Shown here: piece after piece, positions 18,501 through 26,130 of the stretch
Layout: every line of letters starts with the position of its first letter
How positions within the stretch are numbered: the first letter of the stretch is position 1
Assembly (NCBI GenBank): GCA_030681515.1
Contig: JAUXSE010000063.1
Span: forward strand, 86,940 to 150,939
Direction of reading: 5' to 3'
Length of the DNA stretch: 64,000 nt
DNA from: Geothrix sp.
GTDB taxonomy: Bacteria; Acidobacteriota; Holophagae; Holophagales; Holophagaceae
Notes under the pieces: model-generated
The model's input: the letters and a program-made list of their open reading frames with translations, nothing else
Databases searched by the model: none
Told to the model about the DNA's origin: nothing
Made by a program: the position numbers and the translations under genes

Positions 18501-18790
18501 TTGAGGGCCGTCTGGCCGCCCACGGTGGGCAGGATGGCGTCGGGCTTTTCCGCCTCGATGACCTTCTCCAGCACGGCCAGCGTCATGGGCTCGATGTAGG
18601 TGGCATCGGCCCGCCCCGGGTCCGTCATGATCGAGGCCGGGTTGGAGTTGAGCAGGATGGTGCGGATGCCCTCCTCCCGCAGGGCCTTCAGCGCCTGTGT
18701 CCCCGAGTAGTCGAACTCGCAGGCCTGTCCGATCTGGATGGGGCCCGAGCCCAGCACCAGCACGCTCTTCAGATCCGTACGCTTGGGCAT
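15581..18790 (-). CDS. carB: Carbamoyl-phosphate synthase large subunit
   Basis: The 1069-residue enzyme uses ammonia passed from CarA, bicarbonate and two ATP to make carbamoyl phosphate for pyrimidines and arginine. Two homologous ATP-grasp halves are visible, each starting with a GSGP motif ([12 protein letters not shown] near residue 12, [12 protein letters not shown] near 560). An MGS-like allosteric domain occupies the C-terminal 130 residues. Length is normal for the family. It lies downstream of carA on the same strand, with 100 bases of repeat-bearing DNA between them. Confidence 0.97.
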   Translation of the reverse strand: MPKRTDLKSVLVLGSGPIQIGQACEFDYSGTQALKALREEGIRTILLNSNPASIMTDPGRADATYIEPMTLAVLEKVIEAEKPDAILPTVGGQTALNLAMEAHESGLLERTGVVLIGAQPEAIKRGEDRQLFKALMDDLGLETCRGGFAHNPAEARDLLKLTGFPAIIRPSFTLGGSGGGIAYNVEEFETIVARGLDLSPTRQVLIEESILGWKEFELEVVRDLDDNVEIICSIENLDPMGIHTGDSITVAPVLTLTDPEYQAMRDAAIAVIRAVGVETGGSNIQFALEPETSRIIVIEMNPRVSRSSALASKATGFPIAWVATKLALGYRLWELPNAITRMTKAAFEPVLDYVVVKIPRFTFEKFPQADQVLGTQMKSVGEVMAMGRSFQEALQKAVRSLEEGHHGLSGSLEGKLDLGRLKEHLLIPGPQRLFWVYHGLKAGHSVEELHRLTKITPWFLREIEEIVVLEGRLRSFPVDRLPEELLEKAKRAGFADAQIAVFCSGTEAEVAARREALGLRPAYKRVDTCAGEFKAETPYLYGTWESCSEAEPTDRPKAIVLGSGPNRIGQGVEFDCCCVQAVEAIRASGVEAILINCNPETVSTDFDTSDRLYFEPLTYEHVKAVVDRESAGGQLLGVFAQFGGQTPLKLASPLDAAGVKLLGTPLNAILDAEDRERFGQALQRLDIPAPAWGMATSFEQAREVARRVAYPVMVRPSFVLGGRAMAVVFDDAGLEKYMREAVAVSEDQPVLLDRFLDGAQELDIDVVCDGEQVVIAGLLAHIEEAGIHSGDSYAVIPALGVPGEILETVRGHARKLALDLGVRGLMNLQFAVKDGIAYCLEANPRASRTVPFVSKATGVDWAGVAARIGLGQSLKQQGITDGVPRAVSVKGVVFPFAKFPGVDPILGPEMKSTGEVMGIGETFGEAYAKALLAAGIPLPLSGTVFLTVNDADKVRLPELAQKLVALGFGLCATEGTARALESVVLKVRRIFKVNEGRPNAVDLLKNGEVQWVINTPLGRDAFFDESAIRKEALRLKIPCLTNLSAALAACEAVETLRGEMKVRAIQSLG

Positions 18791-18806
18791 CAGGAAACCT
18801 CGTGTA

Positions 18807-18882
18807 AAACCGCAGATGTCGCAGATGACGCAGATAAGTCATCGGCAGTTTTCATCTGCGCAATCTGCGTCATCTGCGGTTT
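18807..18882. repeat. Inverted repeat of CGCAGAT units between carA and carB
   Basis: Arms at 18807-18835 and 18854-18882 are inverted copies, with a perfect outer part (AAACCGCAGATG/CATCTGCGGTTT) and a slightly diverged inner part. Each arm is built of about three copies of a CGCAGAT(GA) unit. Similar short arrays are scattered between genes in many environmental bacteria. It sits inside the carAB transcript, so it could form a strong RNA hairpin that affects the ratio of the subunits. Confidence 0.85.
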
Positions 18883-18890
18883 CAATTCAG

Positions 18891-19970
18891 TCATTTGTGA
18901 AAAGTTTCCAGTAATTCGACGAACCGCTGGAACGCCGGGTGCGCGTCGTGGGGGCCGGGCGAGGCTTCGGGATGATGCTGCAAGGAGAAGATCGGGAGCC
19001 TGGTGTGTCTTAGTCCTTCGACGGTGCCATCGCTGAGATGCTTGTGGGTGACCTCGATCTCGTCCGGCAGGCTGGCCTCGTCCACGGCGAACCCGTGGTT
19101 CTGGGCCGTGATCTCGATGCGGCCGGTCAGCAGGTCGTGGACAGGCTGGTTGGCGCCGCGGTGGCCGAACTTGAGCTTGAAGGTCTGCCCCCCGAAGGCT
19201 TGGCCCAGCAGCTGGTGGCCCAGGCAGATGCCGAAGATGGGCAGCTCGCCGATGCACGCTTCGACTTCCGACCGCATGCCCGGCAGGGCGGCAGGATCGC
19301 CGGGGCCGTTGCTGAGGAAGAGACCATGGAAACGCGGGTCCGTCAGCTCGGTGGCCGGGGTGTCCCAGGGGAAGACCTCCAGATGCAGCCCCGCGCGCAC
19401 CAGTTGATCCAGAATGCTCAGCTTGATGCCGCCGTCCAGCACCGCCACGCGGAAGGCGCCGCCGGGGTTCAGCTCGTAGCGGTCGCGGCAGCTCACCTCG
19501 GCGCAGAGCGCCTGGCCTATCATGTCCGGCAGGGCCTTCGCCTTTGCCACACCAGCCTCCAGGCTGCCGTCCGTCTCGGTCCAGATGAGCGAAGGCTGGG
19601 AGCCCTGATCCCGCAGGTGCTGGGTCAAGGCCCGGGTGTCCAGGTCGGTCATCACGGGGATGTGGTGGCGCTTGAGCCAGCCCGCCAGATCGCCTTCGCT
19701 GCGATGGTGGTCCGGCGCGAAGGTCAGCCGTCGGCAGAGCAGCCCCGTGGCCCAGGGCCGTGTGCCTTCGTTGAGATCGGCGTGGATGCCGTAGATGCCC
19801 TGCTCGGGGAAGGTCATGCAGACCATCTGCCCCGCGAAGCTGGGATCCGTAAGGATCTCCTGGTAGCCGGCCATGGCCGTGGTGAACACCGCTTCGCCGC
19901 TGCCGCCGAAACCCAACGGCGCCCGCCCCCGGAAGATGGTGCCGTCCTTCAGGATCAGGTGCGCGCGCAT
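18891..19970 (-). CDS. carA: Carbamoyl-phosphate synthase small (glutaminase) subunit
   Basis: A 359-residue amidotransferase that frees ammonia from glutamine and channels it to CarB. The N-terminal CPSase small-subunit domain (ILKDGTIFRGRAPLG) is followed by a class I glutaminase domain with the nucleophile Cys in IFGICLGHQLL and HHPEASPGPHD containing the His and Glu of the triad. It is upstream of carB in the usual order. A small hairpin (CCTCG/CGAGG) lies in the leader region upstream of the start. Confidence 0.96.
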   Translation of the reverse strand: MRAHLILKDGTIFRGRAPLGFGGSGEAVFTTAMAGYQEILTDPSFAGQMVCMTFPEQGIYGIHADLNEGTRPWATGLLCRRLTFAPDHHRSEGDLAGWLKRHHIPVMTDLDTRALTQHLRDQGSQPSLIWTETDGSLEAGVAKAKALPDMIGQALCAEVSCRDRYELNPGGAFRVAVLDGGIKLSILDQLVRAGLHLEVFPWDTPATELTDPRFHGLFLSNGPGDPAALPGMRSEVEACIGELPIFGICLGHQLLGQAFGGQTFKLKFGHRGANQPVHDLLTGRIEITAQNHGFAVDEASLPDEIEVTHKHLSDGTVEGLRHTRLPIFSLQHHPEASPGPHDAHPAFQRFVELLETFHK

Positions 19971-20094
19971 GGGCTTCCTTCGTGTCAGATCAGGCCGGAG
20001 TGTAGCGGCCTCGCAAACCGAGGATCAGCCTTTTTGTTCATGGGGAAACAAGCCATACTGCTCCTTTGTTCCCGACGTACGCAACGCTGTTCCC

Positions 20095-20261
20095 GCCACA
20101 CTATCCCCACCATGTGGACCGGCGACGTCCCGACCGCCGGGTGACGCAGGAGGCGACTTGATGTCGCCTCCGCAGTCGGGCCCCCGGCGAGGAGGGAATC
20201 ATCTGGCCGTGGGAACGGACGTTGAATCAGCCACACTGTTTGGGCTATGTGGACTGGCGAT
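20095..20261 (+). repeat. Duplicated tadA 5' end flanking a GGAG-footed hairpin
   Basis: A copy of the tadA start (ATGTGGACCGGCGA at 20112, real start ATGTGGACTGGCGA at 20247) lies 135 bases upstream. Both are preceded by the same GCCACACT (20095 and 20230). Between them a perfect 9-bp hairpin, GGAGGCGAC/GTCGCCTCC with loop TTGAT, runs 20149-20171. CCCGAC/GTCGGG (20129/20175) and CGCCGGG/CCCGGCG (20135/20183) could pair around it in an interleaved way. The false start has no long ORF. Confidence 0.7.
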
Positions 20262-20702
20262 GACATCTACTTCATGAAGCTCGCCCTCCAGGAGGCCGAG
20301 AAGGCGGACTACCTGGACGAGGTGCCCGTGGGCGCGGTGGTGGTGTCCGAAGGCGCCCTGCTGGGCCGCGGCCACAACCATCCCGTGAAGCTGAACGATC
20401 CCACGGCCCACGCGGAGATCCAGGCCCTCCGCAGTGCCGGCGCCTGGGCGAAGAACTACCGGCTTACGGGCGCCACGCTCTACGTGACGCTGGAACCGTG
20501 CCTCATGTGCTTCGGCGCCCTCATCCACGCCCGGGTGGGCCGGGTGGTGTACGGCGCCTCGGATCCAAAGGTGGGCGTCAGCCGCTGGCTGGATACCCTG
20601 GACGGCGCGGCCCTGAACCACCGCTTCGCCTTCGAGGGAGGCCTGCTGGAAGAGGAATGCCGCGATCAGCTCCAGGCCTTCTTCCGTCGCCGCCGGAACT
20701 GA
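20247..20702 (+). CDS. tadA: tRNA-specific adenosine deaminase
   Basis: The 151-residue enzyme converts adenosine 34 to inosine in the anticodon of tRNA-Arg(ACG). The zinc site is complete: HAE at 55-57 with the proton-shuttling Glu57, and PCLMC with Cys85 and Cys88. The PVGAVVV and GHN motifs near the N-terminus match the family. Its length fits TadA better than other nucleoside deaminases. It stands alone, with a structured, partly duplicated leader upstream. Confidence 0.9.
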   Translation: MWTGDDIYFMKLALQEAEKADYLDEVPVGAVVVSEGALLGRGHNHPVKLNDPTAHAEIQALRSAGAWAKNYRLTGATLYVTLEPCLMCFGALIHARVGRVVYGASDPKVGVSRWLDTLDGAALNHRFAFEGGLLEEECRDQLQAFFRRRRN

Positions 20703-20785
20703 TCCGGCGATTTTCCAGAGGCCTCCGGCGTCAGCGCCCCCCCGTCACCCGGGTTGCCCATCCCGTACCACCTCCCGAAGACTGG

Positions 20786-20810
20786 ATTCTATCGGGCGGT
20801 TTGATAGAAT
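20786..20810 (+). promoter_or_regulatory. Inverted repeat overlapping the likely -10 of tRNA-Ser(CGA)
   Basis: ATTCTATC (20786-20793) and GATAGAAT (20803-20810) form a perfect 8-bp inverted repeat with a 9-base spacer. The second arm contains TAGAAT, a fair -10 box ten bases before the mature tRNA. It may be a promoter-linked operator or the transcription start hairpin; no good -35 box is seen. Confidence 0.35.
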
Positions 20811-20819
20811 GGGCGTTCC

Positions 20820-20909
20820 GGAGAGATGGCCGAGTGGTTGATGGCACCGCACTCGAAATGCGGAGACGGGGAAACCTGTTCGGGGGTTCGAATCCCTCTC
20901 TCTCCGCCA
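20820..20909 (+). tRNA. tRNA-Ser (anticodon CGA)
   Basis: A class II tRNA with acceptor pairing GGAGAGA/TCTCTCC, anticodon loop CTCGAAA (anticodon CGA at 20854-20856, reads UCG), a long variable arm, T-loop GGTTCGAATCC, discriminator G and encoded CCA at 20907-20909. Unlike the other two tRNAs here, its 3' end is not duplicated. Confidence 0.96.
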
Positions 20910-20934
20910 AAGTGAGGGCCCGTACTACTCTTCT

Positions 20935-21375
20935 TCACTTGGGCCGCAGGGCAATCAGCCGGGCTTTGGCTTCCCGTTTTCCCACTTCCCTCAAGGCGGC
21001 GATGGCCGCCAACTGAGCCTGACGAGGTTTGGATTTCCCGGCCTCCCAGTTGTAGATGGTCTGGGCGGAGACGTTCAGGAGGACTCCCATGTCGGCGGCG
21101 GTGAAACCCATCCTTTGCCGATGTTTGGCGAATCCCTTCGCGCTGAACCGGATGCGCGTGGGGGCCGCATCGGCCTCCTGCGTCCCGGTCTTCCTGGATG
21201 CCCGCTTCTCGACATGAGACAACTGTCTTTCGAGGGCAGCCAGGCGGCGCTTCAGTCCCGCGATTTCGGAGCGGTATTGCGCTGACGCCTTCTTGATCCC
21301 TTCTGTTTCGCTGCGCACTTCCTTGCGAGCCAGACGGAGGATTTCTTCTTTCATGATGGAAGCGATATTGGGCAT
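20935..21375 (-). CDS. HTH (Xre/YiaG-like) transcriptional regulator with N-terminal coiled coil
   Basis: A 146-residue protein. Residues 1-65 form a charged helix with heptad character (EIAGLKRRLAALERQL). The C-terminal half has an Xre-type helix-turn-helix, MGVLLNVSAQTIYNWEAGKSKP, as in YiaG. Such proteins bind operators as dimers; the target is unknown. ATG 21375 follows GGAGA by six bases. The frame extends further upstream without family support. It is convergent with tRNA-Ser(CGA). Confidence 0.82.
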   Translation of the reverse strand: MPNIASIMKEEILRLARKEVRSETEGIKKASAQYRSEIAGLKRRLAALERQLSHVEKRASRKTGTQEADAAPTRIRFSAKGFAKHRQRMGFTAADMGVLLNVSAQTIYNWEAGKSKPRQAQLAAIAALREVGKREAKARLIALRPK

Positions 21376-21635
21376 GTCCATTCTCCATTCGGGTTGCCAG
21401 GTCTGGCTGTGAGTCGCTTTGGATCTTGGTTCCCAGGGCCTGCCCATTCCTCGTTGGGCCTGGGCCTGGCGGTGGTCCCATTCAAATTTAAACCCTGTGC
21501 ATCCAGAGGAACAGGGGAATCACCAAAGTTGCGCAACATCATCGTGATCCCCGTCACCCCGGCCCCGGGGAGGCCCCACTACTCTGGGGGGGCCGCTCCG
21601 GTCTCAGGCCGGCCCGTCTTCCCCATGGAGGCTCT

Positions 21636-23084
21636 GTGAACGCCCTGCTCGAAACCCTCGAACCAAAAGCCATCTGGTCCTATTTCCTGGAACTGTCCAA
21701 GATCCCCCGCGGGTCCAAGCAGGAGGCCGCCGCCGCGGCCTGGGTGGCCGACCAGGCCAAGGCCCTGGGTTGCGAGGTGGAGCGCGACGAGATCGGCAAC
21801 GTGATCATCCGGAAGAAAGCCACCCCCGGAAAGGAAGGCCGCCCGACGGTCTGCCTCCAGGCCCATGTGGACATGGTCTGCGAGCAGAACGAAGGCACCG
21901 GCCACGACTTCACCCGCGATCCCATCCAGGTCTGGAAGGATGGTGACCTGCTCCGCGCCAAGGGCACCACCCTGGGCGCCGACAACGGCATCGGCGTGGC
22001 CGCGGCCCTGGCGGTGCTCGCCAGCAAGGACATCGCCCACGGCCCCATCGAGGCCCTGATCACCATTGACGAGGAGACGGGTCTCACCGGGGCCAATGGC
22101 CTCCAGCCGGGCCGCCTGAAAGCCAAGTTCCTCCTCAACCTCGACAGCGAGGAGGAGGGCTTCCTGACCATCGGGTGCGCCGGGGGCGTGGATACCATCG
22201 TCACGCGGAAGCTCACCCGGACGCCCCCTCCCGCCGGAACCCGGGCCTACCGCCTGAAGGTGTCCGGTCTCAAGGGCGGGCACTCCGGCATTGATATCCC
22301 CGCGGGCCGGGGCAACGCCATCCGGCTCCTGGCCCAGGTGCTCGGCGCCATGAAACCCGGGTTTAGCCTCGCCCTCGCGTCCATCAAGGGTGGCAACAAG
22401 CGCAACGCCATCCCCCGCGAGGCCTCGGCGATGATCTTCCTGGATCCCGCGAAGGAGCCCGCCTTCCGCGAGGCCCTGGCCAGTCACGAGGCCCACTGGC
22501 GCGGGGCCCTCGGCGCCTTCGACCCCGGCCTCCACCTGGCCCTCGAGCCCGGCGAGGCCACGCAGGCCATGTCCGCCGCCGATGCCAACGCGCTCATCCA
22601 GTTGCTGATGGCCCTGCCCCACGGCGTCGAGGCCATGAGCCCCGACATCAAGGGCCTCGTCCAGACCTCCACGAACCTGGGCGTGATCGAGACCCGCGAG
22701 GATGCGGTCGAAGTGAACCTGCTCACCCGCAGTTCCATTGACGCCTCCAAGGTGGCGCTCTCCGAGCGCATCGCCGCCGCCTGCGCCCTGGCCGGGTTCG
22801 AATCCCACACCACCGGCGGCTACCCCGGATGGAAGCCCGTGCCCGATGCCTCGCTGGTCCGCATCGTCAACGACGTCAACCAGGCGGTCTTCGGCAAGCC
22901 CCTGGAGATCATGGCCATCCATGCCGGCCTCGAATGCGGCCTCATCGGCGAGAAGTATGCCGGCATGGAGATGGTGTCCTTCGGCCCCAGCATGTGGGAC
23001 GTGCACACCCCCGACGAGCACGTGAGCGTGCCCTCCGTCGGCAACTTCTGGAAGCTGCTGGTAGCGGTCCTCGAAGCCGTGTAG
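21636..23084 (+). CDS. pepD: Aminoacyl-histidine dipeptidase (peptidase D)
   Basis: This M20-family zinc dipeptidase of 482 residues breaks down Xaa-His and other dipeptides in the cytoplasm. Metal and catalytic motifs are seen in QAHVDMV, GADNGIG, the Glu-Glu of TIDEETGLTGA and the Asp of LLNLDSEEEG, followed by the lid domain and a C-terminal HAGLECG stretch. The start is GTG 21636, with GGAGG four bases upstream; the nearby ATG at 21625 is out of frame. Length is normal for the family. Confidence 0.93.
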   Translation: MNALLETLEPKAIWSYFLELSKIPRGSKQEAAAAAWVADQAKALGCEVERDEIGNVIIRKKATPGKEGRPTVCLQAHVDMVCEQNEGTGHDFTRDPIQVWKDGDLLRAKGTTLGADNGIGVAAALAVLASKDIAHGPIEALITIDEETGLTGANGLQPGRLKAKFLLNLDSEEEGFLTIGCAGGVDTIVTRKLTRTPPPAGTRAYRLKVSGLKGGHSGIDIPAGRGNAIRLLAQVLGAMKPGFSLALASIKGGNKRNAIPREASAMIFLDPAKEPAFREALASHEAHWRGALGAFDPGLHLALEPGEATQAMSAADANALIQLLMALPHGVEAMSPDIKGLVQTSTNLGVIETREDAVEVNLLTRSSIDASKVALSERIAAACALAGFESHTTGGYPGWKPVPDASLVRIVNDVNQAVFGKPLEIMAIHAGLECGLIGEKYAGMEMVSFGPSMWDVHTPDEHVSVPSVGNFWKLLVAVLEAV

Positions 23085-23095
23085 CCCCGTCCATT

Positions 23096-23125
23096 CACGG
23101 CCCTTGGCCACCGGCCGGGGCCGTG
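23096..23125 (+). terminator. Hairpin downstream of pepD
   Basis: CACGGCCC (23096-23103) pairs perfectly with GGGCCGTG (23118-23125) eleven bases after the pepD stop. There is no T-tract, so it may be a weak terminator or an mRNA 3'-end stabiliser. The tRNA-Ser(GGA) promoter must lie in or just after it. Confidence 0.4.
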
Positions 23126-23161
23126 ATAACCTTGCTGCTTCCGCCTGTCAGCGGAGCCATG

Positions 23162-23252
23162 GGAGAGTTGTCCGAGTGGTTTAAGGAGCACGCCTGGAAA
23201 GTGTGTGTAGGTCAAAAGCTTACCGAGGGTTCGAATCCCTCACTCTCCGCCA
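23162..23252 (+). tRNA. tRNA-Ser (anticodon GGA)
   Basis: Class II tRNA with acceptor pairing GGAGAGT/ACTCTCC, anticodon loop CTGGAAA (anticodon GGA at 23196-23198, reads UCC/UCU), a long variable arm, T-loop GGTTCGAATCC, discriminator G and encoded CCA at 23250-23252. Its 3' end is repeated twice downstream. Confidence 0.96.
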
Positions 23253-23255
23253 GAT

Positions 23256-23277
23256 GAAGCCGCCGCGAGGCGGCTTC
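23256..23277 (+). terminator. Hairpin with GCGA tetraloop after tRNA-Ser(GGA)
   Basis: GAAGCCGCC (23256-23264), loop GCGA, GGCGGCTTC (23269-23277), followed by TTCC. It lies three bases after the CCA end and is the likely tRNA terminator. A weaker copy recurs at about 23457-23478 in the tandem repeat. Confidence 0.6.
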
Positions 23278-23318
23278 TTCCATGAGGCGCGGAGAGTGGG
23301 GGATTCGAACTCACTGAA

Positions 23319-23388
23319 TCGCTGGCAGGTAGGCGCCCCTTTTGACAGCCCGGGGGGCTGTCGAAAGGGATCAGCGCCGTGCCAGCGA
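23319..23388 (+). repeat. GTAG-footed REP-like stem-loop in the tRNA-Ser array
   Basis: Outer arms TCGCTGGCA (23319-23327) and TGCCAGCGA (23380-23388) pair perfectly. Inside, GTAG at 23329-23332 is followed by GGCGC/GCGCC (23332/23374), CCCTTT/AAAGGG (23337/23364) and GACAGCC/GGCTGTC with loop CGGGG. The same layout, including CAGGTAGGCGCC and GCGCCGTG, is found next to tRNA-Leu at 47293-47365. Confidence 0.7.
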
Positions 23389-23672
23389 TTCGTGCGGCCG
23401 GAAGGGACGCCGCGCAGCGGTGGCCCTGGAGGGAATCCCTCACTCTCCGCCAGAAAAAGGCCCCCGCGAGGCGGCTTCTTTCATGAGGCGCGGAGAGTGG
23501 GGGATTCGAAGGGAAGGGACGCCGCGCAGCGGTGGCCCTGGAGGGAATCCCTCACTCTCCGCCAGATGAAGCCAGCAGCCATTAGGTTCGCGGGTTTTTT
23601 ATCGCCTGCCATAGATGCCAACCGTTCGCTCGCGAGACCAGGAAGCTGACCCAGGCCGGGCTGACTTGGCCT

Positions 23673-24170
23673 TCAACGCTCATGCGCGAACGGAGCCAGG
23701 CAGCGATTCCAGAACTGGCTGGTCTGTTCAATGAGCAAAGGTGAGGCCCAGAAACGATCCATCGATCGCTTTACCACCCAGCCCCGGATCTGATAGACCC
23801 CGACCTGTTCAGTGGAAAGGACGAGATGAACGGGTTCGGCTCCACGTGCAAAACGGAGGAGGGTGGCCTTGAAGGCCCAATCCTCATGGCTTCTGAGCCC
23901 CCAAATCACACGGGGATTTTTCTCATGTCGAAGGAGCATGATCTCCAACCTGATCAGACCTCCGGTGAAGAGAAGGAGTTGTCCGGCGTCCCGGACACTC
24001 CCTTCAACATCCGCCAGGAATCCCTCAAAAGTATCGCTGGAAACCAGACGGTCGGCTGCCACCGCTACAGGCACCGGGATTTCCATGAGTCTTTCCGAAT
24101 CCGGTTCCGGGGACTCAAATCCAACATGGGGAGGGCCATCCTTCAGTCGAACCATCGGTTCTCGGCTCAT
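23673..24170 (-). CDS. Unknown protein, partner of the RMD1-family gene
   Basis: A 165-residue soluble protein without recognisable family motifs. The middle (LLLFTGGLIRLEIMLLRHEKNPRV) is fairly hydrophobic but is probably a folded core rather than a membrane helix. ATG 24170 lies five bases after the stop of the upstream gene, and GAGGTGA inside that gene's end serves as ribosome site, so the two are translationally coupled. GC content is lower than average here. Confidence 0.6.
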   Translation of the reverse strand: MSREPMVRLKDGPPHVGFESPEPDSERLMEIPVPVAVAADRLVSSDTFEGFLADVEGSVRDAGQLLLFTGGLIRLEIMLLRHEKNPRVIWGLRSHEDWAFKATLLRFARGAEPVHLVLSTEQVGVYQIRGWVVKRSMDRFWASPLLIEQTSQFWNRCLAPFAHER

Positions 24171-24174
24171 CTGG

Positions 24175-25026
24175 TCACCTCGGACCCAGGTAGAGGGGAG
24201 ACAGCAGATCCTTCCCGATGAACAAGAGAATCTCGACAAGAATAAGCAGGATGATGATCCACTCCAGACGGTGGTTTTTTCGTGTGTCCAGGAGGCCGAG
24301 GAAGATAGCCCCCGCATCCTGGAGATAGGCCAGCTTCTCTTTGATCGCTCCGAGACGCTCTTCAAGGTCAAACTGGCCGTAGAGGGCGCTATCGAGATGG
24401 GCGAGGGATTCACTCTCCCAGGTCTCGGGTGGATCATCGAACAATGTCAGATTGTCCAGGACGGCGGCTCTCACCTCCATGGCGAAACCCACAATTCGCA
24501 GGACTTCCCGGTGGGGAAGCAATAATTTTCCTTCATGGCTTAGCGCCGCGACCACAGGCTGGAATCGGGCCATGGCTTGGCTGACCTCTGCCTCAAAGTG
24601 ATCCAGCGCCACGCTCTGGGCCAAGGTGAGGCTCACGATGCACAGCTTCTCCAAAGTGAACCCACGGAGCTGCACCTCGCTGAATCCCACCGAGTCCTCT
24701 GAAGCGCCAACCCTTACTTTGAGAAAGTCCCGCGCCTGTTCTTCCAGACGGTTCAGTCCGGGCAGGGACTTGAGTTCCTCGTGGATCTGTCGGATCAACG
24801 GTTCGTGGCAATTCCAGAAAACGACACCCCCGAAGCGGGACATGAATACGAAGCTGCCCTTCTGGGGTTCGAGCACCAAGGGATTTGTGCCAAGAATGGG
24901 ATGATGCGTATGGGATGAACAGAACGCCTTGAGGTCTATCTGTCCTTCAAAATAGTCAGCCTGGAGCGCGAAATCCTGCCCTTCCCCTTCGGGAAGCAAT
25001 GGACGGAGACGGGACATCAGGTTCAT
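24175..25026 (-). CDS. RMD1/YagE-family (DUF155) protein with C-terminal membrane anchor
   Basis: A 283-residue protein whose middle carries the DUF155 pattern: FVFMSRFGGVVFWN at the start of the domain, and a helical region with LAQSVALDHFE and later HLDSALYGQFDLEERL. The last 40 residues hold a hydrophobic helix (WIIILLILVEILLFIG) after a charged KNHRLEW, the usual tail anchor. Eukaryotic relatives act in mitochondrial translation or on microtubules; the bacterial role is unknown. It is followed at once by a small unknown gene. Confidence 0.78.
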   Translation of the reverse strand: MNLMSRLRPLLPEGEGQDFALQADYFEGQIDLKAFCSSHTHHPILGTNPLVLEPQKGSFVFMSRFGGVVFWNCHEPLIRQIHEELKSLPGLNRLEEQARDFLKVRVGASEDSVGFSEVQLRGFTLEKLCIVSLTLAQSVALDHFEAEVSQAMARFQPVVAALSHEGKLLLPHREVLRIVGFAMEVRAAVLDNLTLFDDPPETWESESLAHLDSALYGQFDLEERLGAIKEKLAYLQDAGAIFLGLLDTRKNHRLEWIIILLILVEILLFIGKDLLSPLYLGPR

Positions 25027-25093
25027 CGAGCCTCGAAGTCAGCATTGTCTTGCCATCTTCACGCGTAATCTTAGGTCTGCTCCATCTGCAAAC

Positions 25094-25369
25094 TTAAGTA
25101 TGGCGCCATGGATAACTCGCCCTAGTGGTGATCTGATCACGACCGTACCGTATTGATTCCGATCGTCCGGGATCTGATCGGGAGCTGGTTCCAGGATGTC
25201 TCCGCTGACCTAGTGGGGATGACGACGCTGCCGACTGGGAGCGGGAATCGGCCTTTGCCTTGCAGATGGAAACCATCGCGTCGTTCAGCTTGCGTCGGTG
25301 TTCGCGGATGGTATCCGCGCCGGCATAGGTGGCCACATGGCCCACCATGATGCACTCGTTGGGCAGCAT
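25094..25369 (-). pseudogene. Possible decayed gene fragment in a low-information gap
   Basis: The 500-base gap 25027-25526 has one stretch with coding-like third positions. From about 25369 on the minus strand, roughly 45 codons read MLPNECIMVGHVATYAG and on to a charged helix, and then the bias disappears. A GTG/ATG region just upstream is in another frame (MSGVAITFDDP), so a frameshift is possible. I do not recognise the family. The rest of the gap holds GATCTGATC-type short inverted repeats and no supported gene. Confidence 0.25.
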
Positions 25370-25526
25370 CTGGGGTCATCGAAGGTGATGGCAACCCCTG
25401 ACATCACCCCCCTTCTCCGCTAACGGTGGATTTCCGTCAAATGGCATATTCACAGAAGGGCGGGCACGCCACTTCCCAAGAACCCGGCCCTTTCCGATAG
25501 GCTTGGGAATCCCACCAGGAGCCTCC

Positions 25527-26102
25527 ATGTTCGGTCAGCGCGTGTCCATCTTCGTCCGGGAGCGGGTCGCGATGATGAAGTTGCGGGACACCTATGATCT
25601 GCTCGATCCGGAGAGCCAGGCGGTGCTCGGCCAGGCCAAGGACGAACCGGCTTCCTGGGCCAAGTGGCTCCGGCTGCTCGTCCGGAAGACCATGCTTCCC
25701 ACCACCCTCAATGTCTACTCGGGGAGCAACCCCCAGCCCGTCCTGAGCATCAGGAAGCATCCCGGATTCCTGCGCACCAAGCTGGCGGTGTCCGACGGGC
25801 AGGGGCAGACCCTCGCCCACCTGCGGAGCAAGCTGTTCTCGCTGGGTGGGGCGCTCATGATCCTGGATCCATCCGGCCAGGAAATCGGACAGTTGAAGGG
25901 CGACTGGAAGGGCTGGGACTACTCGGCGACCCTCCACGGCCAGCCCATCGGAATCGTGACCAAGAAATGGGCGGGAGTCCTGAAGGAAGTCTTCACCAAC
26001 GCCGATCAGTACCTGGTCAAATCCGAACGTCCCGAGCAGCTGCCGCTGCTGCTGGGCCTCGCGCTGGCCGTGGACCTCGTCTACAAGGAACGGCAGGGCT
26101 GA
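25527..26102 (+). CDS. LURP-one / scramblase-related protein
   Basis: A 191-residue protein resembling the beta-barrel fold of LURP-one-related and phospholipid scramblase-like proteins: repeated strands such as DTYDLLDPESQAVLGQAKD, LSIRKHPGF, LMILDPSGQEIGQLKGDW and YLVKSERPEQ, with a hydrophobic C-terminal helix (LPLLLGLALAVDLVY). Bacterial members have no settled function, although membrane lipid binding is suggested for the fold. ATG 25527 has AGGAG five bases upstream. It is convergent with the TSUP gene. Confidence 0.7.
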   Translation: MFGQRVSIFVRERVAMMKLRDTYDLLDPESQAVLGQAKDEPASWAKWLRLLVRKTMLPTTLNVYSGSNPQPVLSIRKHPGFLRTKLAVSDGQGQTLAHLRSKLFSLGGALMILDPSGQEIGQLKGDWKGWDYSATLHGQPIGIVTKKWAGVLKEVFTNADQYLVKSERPEQLPLLLGLALAVDLVYKERQG

Positions 26103-26130
26103 TCCCATTGATGGCTTCGACGGGGCGCGG

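Larger units (their letters stand above)
23230..23566 (+). repeat. Array of tRNA-Ser 3'-end copies and inverted copies
   Basis: A 22-base piece of the tRNA 3' end including CCA occurs at 23233-23254, 23433-23454 and 23545-23566. A longer 55-bp block is exact at 23400-23454 and 23512-23566. An inverted copy of the T-loop/acceptor piece (23289-23309) matches 23230-23250 in 20 of 21 positions, giving a palindrome around the GCGA hairpin. A 45-bp block carrying the inverted piece recurs with one change at 23466-23510. The stretch to 23672 holds no gene I can support. Confidence 0.85.

Noticed and set aside
19985..20266. Minus-strand ORF of 93 codons upstream of tadA
   Set aside because: It spans the hairpin and the duplicated tadA start, has mixed third positions and no ribosome site.
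23230..23566. tRNA-Ser array considered as additional tRNA genes
   Set aside because: The copies lack D-arm, anticodon arm and 5' acceptor strand; they are 3'-end fragments only.
23162..23672. Genomic island att site at tRNA-Ser(GGA)
   Set aside because: The repeats are within 340 bases, and no integrase or foreign gene block lies between them or nearby.
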